Of a stretch of 64,000 nt of DNA, positions 59,028-64,000 are shown in pieces. Every line of letters begins with the position of its first letter. Position 1 is the stretch's first letter. The position numbers and the translations under genes are program-made. The notes under the pieces were generated by a model, which worked only from the letters and a program-made list of their open reading frames with translations, had not been told where the DNA came from and made no database searches. Origin of the DNA: Archangium lansingense (GTDB taxonomy: Bacteria; Myxococcota; Myxococcia; Myxococcales; Myxococcaceae); contig NZ_JAPNKA010000001.1 in assembly GCF_026626635.1 (NCBI RefSeq), positions 12,074,501 to 12,138,500 of the forward strand, given 5' to 3'.

Positions 59028-60185
59028 TCAGGCCACCTTCCTCAACCCCTCGGCCACGGGAATGCGCACCGCGCGCACCGCGGGGATGGCCCCGGCCAGC
59101 AGCGCCACCCCCACCGCCGCCAGCGCCCCGAGCACCAGCGTGCTCTCCCGCATGAAGTTCGCGGGCACGCCGAGCTGTGAGCCCACCACCGAGATGAAGC
59201 CTCGGATGAGCGGCGGCGCGAGGAGCACCCCCAGCCCCGCCGACGCCAGGCCAATGGCCAGGGACTCGAAGAGCACGAGCATCACCACCCGCCCGCTCTT
59301 GAAGCCCATGGCTCGCAGCGTGGACAGGTCTCTCGTGCGCTCGCGCACGCTCATGGCCAGCGTATTGCCGATGACCAGCAGGATGATGAGCAGGATGACG
59401 GTGGCCACCACCTGCACCGCGGTGATGATGGCCGACAGCATGGAGATGAAACCCAGCGTGGCCGCGCGCTCGCTCTCCGTGCGCGTCGGGTAGGGGCTGT
59501 TGGTGAACATGGCGTCCACCGCCGAGGCCACCGCCGCCGAGCGCGACGGGTCCTCCACGCGAATCATGAAGGCCCCCACCCGGTCCTTTCGCTCGTCCGG
59601 CAGCTTCTCGTTGAGGCAGCGGAAGGGAAAGAAGAGCGAGTTGGTGTCCAGCGTCCCCGTCCGCACGTCGTAGATGCCCCGCACGTTGAAGGTCCACTCG
59701 CCCGGGTAGATGGTGCCCTTGAGCGTCACCCGGTCTCCTGCCTTCCATCCGTAGCGCTTCGCCAGGTCCTTGCCGATGAGCGCGCCACACGGGTCCGCCT
59801 GGAAGGCCGCCACCTGCTGCGGCGGCACCATCAGCTCATCGAACACGCGCATGAACGAAGGCGGGTCCACGAAGGCCGAGCCGAAGAAGTCGCGCTGGGA
59901 CTCACCGTACCGCCCGCCGAAGAAGCCGTAGAAGGTGATGTCGTCCACCCCTGGCACGGTGGAGATGCGTGGCAGGTAAGACAGCGGCAGGTCCGCCGTG
60001 ATGGAGGCCTTGGCACGAGTGAAGAGCCGGTCCGCCTGTGCCGACTCCGCGCTCATATAGAAGAGGTCCACCACCGTGCGCAGGAAGATGAAGGCCATCA
60101 CCCCCACCGCCCCCGCCAGCACCGTGAGCGCCAACCGCAGGGGGTTGCGCAGCAGGTCCTTCCAGATGAGCCGCCCGAACGTCAT
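59028..60185 (-). CDS. ABC transporter permease, FtsX family (upstream copy)
   Basis: A 385-residue permease with the same layout as its neighbour: first helix (NPLRLALTVLAGAVGVMAFIFLRTVV), a periplasmic MacB-PCD-like domain, and three C-terminal helices (LGFISMLSAIITAVQVVATVILLIILLVIGNTLA, VVMLVLFESLAIGLASAGLGVLLA, ALAAVGVALLAGAIPAVRAVR). The ATG overlaps the ATPase stop by 4 bp. Sequence divergence between the two permeases suggests a heterodimer rather than recent duplication. Confidence 0.9.
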   Translation of the reverse strand: MTFGRLIWKDLLRNPLRLALTVLAGAVGVMAFIFLRTVVDLFYMSAESAQADRLFTRAKASITADLPLSYLPRISTVPGVDDITFYGFFGGRYGESQRDFFGSAFVDPPSFMRVFDELMVPPQQVAAFQADPCGALIGKDLAKRYGWKAGDRVTLKGTIYPGEWTFNVRGIYDVRTGTLDTNSLFFPFRCLNEKLPDERKDRVGAFMIRVEDPSRSAAVASAVDAMFTNSPYPTRTESERAATLGFISMLSAIITAVQVVATVILLIILLVIGNTLAMSVRERTRDLSTLRAMGFKSGRVVMLVLFESLAIGLASAGLGVLLAPPLIRGFISVVGSQLGVPANFMRESTLVLGALAAVGVALLAGAIPAVRAVRIPVAEGLRKVA

Positions 60186-60880
60186 TGCAGCAGCCCCTTC
60201 TCCAGGTGCCGCACCAGGTCCGCGCGCTCGGCGGCGTGCGGGTCGTGCGTCACCATGACGAGCGTCTTGTGCAACTCGTGGTGCAGCACCTCGAAGAGGT
60301 CCAACACCTGCTCGGCCGACTTGCGGTCCAGGTCTCCCGTAGGCTCGTCCGCGATGAGCAGGTCCGGGTCCGTGACGATGGCCCGGGCGATGGCCACCCG
60401 CTGCTGCTCGCCTCCGGACAGCTGCGGCGGCCGGTGCCCCATGCGGTGCCCCAGGCCCACCACCTCCAGCGCGGCCGCCACGTGCTCACGGCGCTCGGAG
60501 CGGGAGAGCGGCGTGAGCAGCAGCGGCAGTTCCACGTTCTCCGCCGCCGTGAGCACCGGCAGCAGGTTGTACAGCTGGAAGACAAAGCCCACGTGCCCCG
60601 CGCGCCAGTCCGACAGCTCCTTGTCGCTCATCCGCGCCAGGTCCCTCCCGCCCACCTCCACCACCCCCGTGGAGGGCCGGTCCAACCCCGAGATGAGGTT
60701 GAGCAGCGTGGACTTGCCCGAGCCGGACGGGCCCATGAAGGCCTCGAAGGCCCCCGTCTCGATATCCAGGTTCACCCCCTCCAGCACGGGCACGACGATG
60801 TCGCCCCGCTGGTAGGCCTTGGAGACTCCCCGCAGCCGGATGAAGGGAGACCTCGCCTCTTGCACGGGCGCAGTGCTCAT
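60182..60880 (-). CDS. ABC transporter ATP-binding protein (MacB/LolD-like)
   Basis: A 232-residue ATPase: Walker A MGPSGSGKST, Q-loop FVFQLYNLLPVLTAAENVELPLLL, signature LSGGEQQRVAIARA, Walker B LLIADEPTGDLD and switch His VMVTHDPHA. The ATG at 60880 starts MSTAPVQ and overlaps the stop of the HlyD-type gene by 4 bp; the longer frame has shadow composition. It powers the two downstream FtsX permeases. Confidence 0.93.
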   Translation of the reverse strand: MSTAPVQEARSPFIRLRGVSKAYQRGDIVVPVLEGVNLDIETGAFEAFMGPSGSGKSTLLNLISGLDRPSTGVVEVGGRDLARMSDKELSDWRAGHVGFVFQLYNLLPVLTAAENVELPLLLTPLSRSERREHVAAALEVVGLGHRMGHRPPQLSGGEQQRVAIARAIVTDPDLLIADEPTGDLDRKSAEQVLDLFEVLHHELHKTLVMVTHDPHAAERADLVRHLEKGLLQ

Positions 60881-62106
60881 CCGCCCTCCGTCCGCACCTT
60901 CACCTTGCGTCCCGGACGCAGCGTGCCATTGGGCGACACCACCACCTGTGTCCCCGGCTCCGGGCCCTGGGCCAGGGCCATCTCGTCCCCCACCTTCTCC
61001 GCGACCTGTACTGGCTCGCGCTTCACCTTCCCGTCCTGCACCACCCACACCACCGACTCCCCGCCGTTCTGCACCACCGCCGAGGCTGGTACCCGCAGCG
61101 CCGCGTCCTTCTCCACGAGCGCCTCTGGCGGCAGCGCCTCCTTCAGGAAGGCCACCCTCGCGCCCATGTCCGGCAGCACCCCCGGGGGAATCTCTTCGAA
61201 CTCCACGTTCACGTCCGCCGTGGCCTTGGAGCGGTCAATGGCTGGACGCACCGAGCGCACCTTCGCGGCGAAGGCCTGGTCTGGGTATGCATCCAGGAAG
61301 ACGAGTGCGGGCTGCCCCAGCTCGATGCGCGGCAACTGCTCCTCGCTGACCTCGGCCTCCACCTCCAGCGCCCCCAAGTCCACCAGTTCGACGATGCCGC
61401 CGATGTTCTCCTGCTCGAGCGCGGCTGGCGCGAGCACGGCCCCCTCGTCCGCCAACTTGCGAACCACTGTGCCCGCGAAAGGCGCCCGCACCACCGTATG
61501 CGAGAGCTGCAGCTCCGCCGCCTGGGCTGCCTCCCGCGCCGCGGCGAGCTGGGCACTGGCTGCATGCTCCTCGGCAGACGAGGCCCTCGCCAGGGCCTGT
61601 GCCTCCTCCAGACTGGCCCGAGTGATGACCTGGGCCCGTGCCAACCGCTCCGCACGCGCCAGATCGCTCCGCGCCCGTGTCGCCGTGGCCTGGGCAGCGA
61701 CGAGCCGTTGGCTGGCGGCCTGGAGCTCCGCACGAATACGCGCAGCCCCTACCCGCGCATCCCGGTCATCCAGGCGGGCGAGCACCTGCCCCTTCTTCAC
61801 CGCGTCGCCTTCTTCTACCGCCACCTCCACCAATCGTCCCGCCACCTGGGGCGCGATGATGGAGCGACGGCGCGAGGACACATAGCCAGCCGCGGACAGC
61901 TCGGTCTGCTGCTCGCCGGGTCGTGCTTCTCGCACCTCGGCCACACGCACGCTGGGGGCACGACCCACCACTGCGGCCCCCACCACCAGGGCGAGCACGA
62001 CAGCAAGCCCCACCCAGAGCGGCCACCGGCGCAGGAGCTTCCGCCGGGGGCGAGCTGTGCGGTCAATCTTGAGCGATGCCAACCTTGAGGCCTGGGCCTC
62101 CGCCAT
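60877..62106 (-). CDS. HlyD/MacA-family periplasmic adaptor protein
   Basis: A 409-residue membrane-fusion protein. After a short cytoplasmic stretch a transmembrane helix (WPLWVGLAVVLALVVGAAVV) leads into a split lipoyl domain (GRLVEVAVEEGDAVKKGQVLARLDDRD and VVRAPFAGTVVRKLADEGAVL), a long alpha-helical hairpin rich in Ala/Arg (RIRAELQAASQRLVAAQATATRARSDLARAERLARAQVITRASLEEAQ) and beta-barrel domains. It bridges the inner-membrane ABC unit to an outer-membrane channel; no TolC gene is adjacent. First gene of the four-gene efflux operon. Confidence 0.93.
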   Translation of the reverse strand: MAEAQASRLASLKIDRTARPRRKLLRRWPLWVGLAVVLALVVGAAVVGRAPSVRVAEVREARPGEQQTELSAAGYVSSRRRSIIAPQVAGRLVEVAVEEGDAVKKGQVLARLDDRDARVGAARIRAELQAASQRLVAAQATATRARSDLARAERLARAQVITRASLEEAQALARASSAEEHAASAQLAAAREAAQAAELQLSHTVVRAPFAGTVVRKLADEGAVLAPAALEQENIGGIVELVDLGALEVEAEVSEEQLPRIELGQPALVFLDAYPDQAFAAKVRSVRPAIDRSKATADVNVEFEEIPPGVLPDMGARVAFLKEALPPEALVEKDAALRVPASAVVQNGGESVVWVVQDGKVKREPVQVAEKVGDEMALAQGPEPGTQVVVSPNGTLRPGRKVKVRTEGG

Positions 62107-62191
62107 GCGCGTCTCCCCCGTGCGTCATGAGCCCTCGGGAGAGAAGGTAGGTGGCGGCCCCTGACGTGACCCGGCGCTGTGGCCGCCCGTG

Positions 62192-62243
62192 TGCTCCTCC
62201 ACCAAGGAGCATGGGCGCCTCCCGCTCCCTTCAGGAGGGAGCG
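62192..62243 (+). promoter_or_regulatory. Two perfect hairpins upstream of the second DUF2171-type gene
   Basis: TGCTCCT/AGGAGCA (62192-62198 and 62205-62211, 6-nt loop) and CGCTCCCT/AGGGAGCG (62223-62230 and 62236-62243, 5-nt loop). They lie 75-130 nt before the ATG in the 211-bp gap divergent from the efflux operon. Confidence 0.4.
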
Positions 62244-62317
62244 AGTGCCTGGGAGTGAGGATCGCTCGAGATGTTCATCACAAGGGCCCCACGGGCATAC
62301 GCGGACAGAGGACCAAG

Positions 62318-62536
62318 ATGATCGACCCCGGCGACATCCACGAGGGAATGACGGTGAAGGACAGGGAAGGGCGGAAGCTCGGGACGGTGTCGAACGTGGG
62401 GGACACCCACTTCGAGCTGGGGCAGGGCTCGCCCGCCCGGCGGGACTACATGGTGCACTTCCACCGCGTGGAGCGCGTCCAGGGCCGAGAGGTGTATCTC
62501 GCGGCCGCCCCTACCACTCCCCCGCCCGAGGACTGA
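62318..62536 (+). CDS. DUF2171/PRC-barrel-like protein, copy 2
   Basis: A 72-residue protein: MIDPGDIHEGMTVKDREGRKLGTVSNVGDTHFELGQGSPARRDYMVHFHRVERVQGREVYLAAA. It shares the GM-v-D-x-G-x-LG-V core and the HRVERV-GxxVY-A end with the gene at 51690-52022. The ATG at 62318 was chosen because the family begins just before the GM motif; the longer frame upstream runs through two hairpins. Function unknown. Confidence 0.72.
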   Translation: MIDPGDIHEGMTVKDREGRKLGTVSNVGDTHFELGQGSPARRDYMVHFHRVERVQGREVYLAAAPTTPPPED

Positions 62537-62560
62537 CACCGCCGAGCGAGTGAGGCCCGC

Positions 62561-63925
62561 TCAGGCAGGCACGAGCGCTGGGTGCCGGCGAGCCCAGAAG
62601 AGCAGCACCGCCGCCGTGGTCGGGGCGAGTACAGCCACCGCCATGACGAGCCAGTCTCCAGGCCCTCGTGCCCGGGGGAGGTTGTAGAGGAGCGCCTCCA
62701 AGAGCGTGAGGCAGGCGTCGCCGGTGATGAGCGAGGCCAGCAGCGTGGCGAGCCCGGAGCGCCAGCGGCGGATGAGGGAGAAGAGCCCCACCGTCAGCCC
62801 CACGTCGAAGAAGACCCAGCCCCACTGCACGAGCGGTGAGGGGAAGCGGTGGGCGTTGGCCGGCAGCGCGAGCAGTACCGTCCAAGGCACCAGCAACACC
62901 GCGAGCAACCTCACGAGCGGCAAGGGCCGGCGCAGGAGCGTGGCCAGGCCGAAGCGCGCGAGGCTCCCTCGGGCGAAGGCGGTGAGCGCGTCGTACAGCG
63001 GCAGGTGCGAGGCGTGCCGGGCGGGCCAGGCCAGGTGGATGCGATCCCACGCGTGCGGGCGCAGCCGAGCCTTGAAGGCCCGCAGCCCCTCGAAGTCATA
63101 GAGCGGCATGCCCACCACCCGTGCCGCGCGCAGCCAGCCGGCCACGTCGCCAGCCAGCGGCGCGAGCCCCAGCGTCAGGTAGCTCCGTCCCTCGGCCGCC
63201 GCCGCGCGCATCACCGCGTCCACCAGCGACTCCGCGGTGCCGTTGGGTGCCTGCCCGTCCCGCAGCAGGTGCTGCACGAGCCAGCCATTGCGCGCATACA
63301 CCGGCACCGCCGACAGGAAGGCCACCACCTCTCCGTCCCGCTCCGCCACGAAGGAGCGCCGCTCCTCGGCCCAGGCATACGGGGAGAGCTGCACCAGGAA
63401 GCCCATGGGCGCCATCCGCCGAGACACCAACCAGTGCTCCATCAGCCGATCCACTCCCGCCCGCACCGGGTGCGTCGGGTCCTTCAGCTCGGCCGGAGAC
63501 ACCTCGCGCACCCGCAAGCCCTTGGCCCGCGCCCGGCGCAACTGCTCGCGCAGGCTCCGGCTCTCGCGCACGCTCTGCTCCCAACGCCTCGGGTCCCACA
63601 CCGGCTGCTCACCGATGGCCAACCCTCGGAGCGGGGCCGCGTCCAACATCCGCTGCTCGGTGGCGAAGAAACACAGGCGCCGGCCCGCGCTGGCCGCATG
63701 CACCTCGAAGCGCTCCGACACCTCGGCCAGACGCTCGTGCGACGCGATGGGGGCACCGGCCACCACCCACGCCTTGCCCGTGTCCACGTACGCCACGCAC
63801 GCGTCTTCACCGTCGAACCAGTACGAGTACCCCGGCTCCAGCACCTGGAAGGACGTGGCGTTCCACCCATGGCGCTTGAGCAGCTCCAGCACCCGCAGGT
63901 GCTCCGTGTCCATGCCGCCACTCAT
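62561..63925 (-). CDS. DUF2156 (MprF-type aminoacyl-lipid transferase-like) protein with C-terminal membrane helices
   Basis: A 454-residue protein. Residues ~1-310 match the DUF2156/MprF synthase double-GNAT domain: LLKRHGWNATSFQVLEPGYSYWFDGEDACVAYVDTGKAWVVAGAPIAS, LREQLRRARAKGLRVREV, HWLVSRRMAPMGFLVQLSPYAWAEERRSFVAERDGEVVAFLSAVPVY and GRSYLTLGLAPL. Residues ~335-445 contain about four hydrophobic helices (LVRLLAVLLVPWTVLLALP, GWVFFDVGLTVGLFSLI, LATLLASLITG, WLVMAVAVLAPTTAAVLLFWA). In MprF the flippase helices precede the synthase; here a short membrane part follows it. It may aminoacylate phosphatidylglycerol or a related lipid. The last 75 bp of the window upstream show nothing. Confidence 0.8.
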   Translation of the reverse strand: MSGGMDTEHLRVLELLKRHGWNATSFQVLEPGYSYWFDGEDACVAYVDTGKAWVVAGAPIASHERLAEVSERFEVHAASAGRRLCFFATEQRMLDAAPLRGLAIGEQPVWDPRRWEQSVRESRSLREQLRRARAKGLRVREVSPAELKDPTHPVRAGVDRLMEHWLVSRRMAPMGFLVQLSPYAWAEERRSFVAERDGEVVAFLSAVPVYARNGWLVQHLLRDGQAPNGTAESLVDAVMRAAAAEGRSYLTLGLAPLAGDVAGWLRAARVVGMPLYDFEGLRAFKARLRPHAWDRIHLAWPARHASHLPLYDALTAFARGSLARFGLATLLRRPLPLVRLLAVLLVPWTVLLALPANAHRFPSPLVQWGWVFFDVGLTVGLFSLIRRWRSGLATLLASLITGDACLTLLEALLYNLPRARGPGDWLVMAVAVLAPTTAAVLLFWARRHPALVPA

Positions 63926-64000
63926 GCTGGGGTGGGAGCCCTGGGCCTGGGGGGGCCGCCTCCGATTCCTCGCTCGGACTGGTGCGCCTCCTCCAGCCGG

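Overview
The window is a piece of a myxobacterial chromosome, probably from the Cystobacterineae (Archangium/Cystobacter/Hyalangium relatives). This is inferred from very high GC with strong G/C preference at third codon positions, frequent GTG/TTG starts, tightly packed operons with 4-bp start/stop overlaps, an ECF-sigma/anti-sigma cluster, many unfamiliar secreted and outer-membrane proteins, and toxin/predation-type genes. No rRNA, tRNA, CRISPR array or transposase was seen.

Layout. 0-10.8 kb: 3' end of a DUF4419-SUKH fusion gene, a cation/proton antiporter fused to RCK and UBP zinc-finger domains, a secreted or outer-membrane protein, a small basic protein, a possible V4R-like sensor, an ECF sigma/anti-sigma/secreted-protein operon, an EmrE-type SMR transporter behind a structured leader, a hemF operon and a DUF3467 gene. 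10.8-17.7 kb: an alpha/beta hydrolase, a translationally coupled operon of AurF-like di-iron oxygenase, phospholipase D-like protein and PLP enzyme, a frameshifted asparagine synthetase, and a Phd/ParE-type toxin-antitoxin pair. 17.8-24.4 kb: an Att/Lol-like ABC transporter with a CrtC/AttH-like protein, two tandem STAS/SpoIIAA-like paralogues, a persulfide dioxygenase-like hydrolase and a small basic protein.

24.4-31.4 kb is an accessory interbacterial-conflict region: a ketosynthase-like protein apparently lacking the active-site Cys, an AHH nuclease toxin with a DUF1629/Imm43-type immunity protein and a partner, an Imm49-like protein, a DUF4150 PAAR-like protein, a TIGR02270-family protein and an FHA protein. 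31.4-36.1 kb: glpK, pterin dehydratase, an outer-membrane protein, an EamA transporter whose 5' end carries dispersed palindromes, and a 5'-nucleotidase. 36.1-48.6 kb: a three-gene membrane/secreted operon, then the most unusual locus: a 1628-residue protein with a C39-like Cys protease head and M23-like and M15-like segments, an 829-residue protein ending in a lysozyme-like domain and sharing a module with it, and two SH3b-type exported proteins.

48.6-64 kb: lysine/diaminopimelate genes (dapD, methyltransferase, dapE), two DUF2171-type paralogues, a SelW-type selenoprotein whose in-frame UGA would hide it from ordinary gene callers, a frameshifted PLP decarboxylase, a secreted protein, a DPM1-like glycosyltransferase, a CmpB-type membrane protein, a solitary mreB, a MacAB-like efflux operon and a DUF2156 (MprF-type) acyltransferase.
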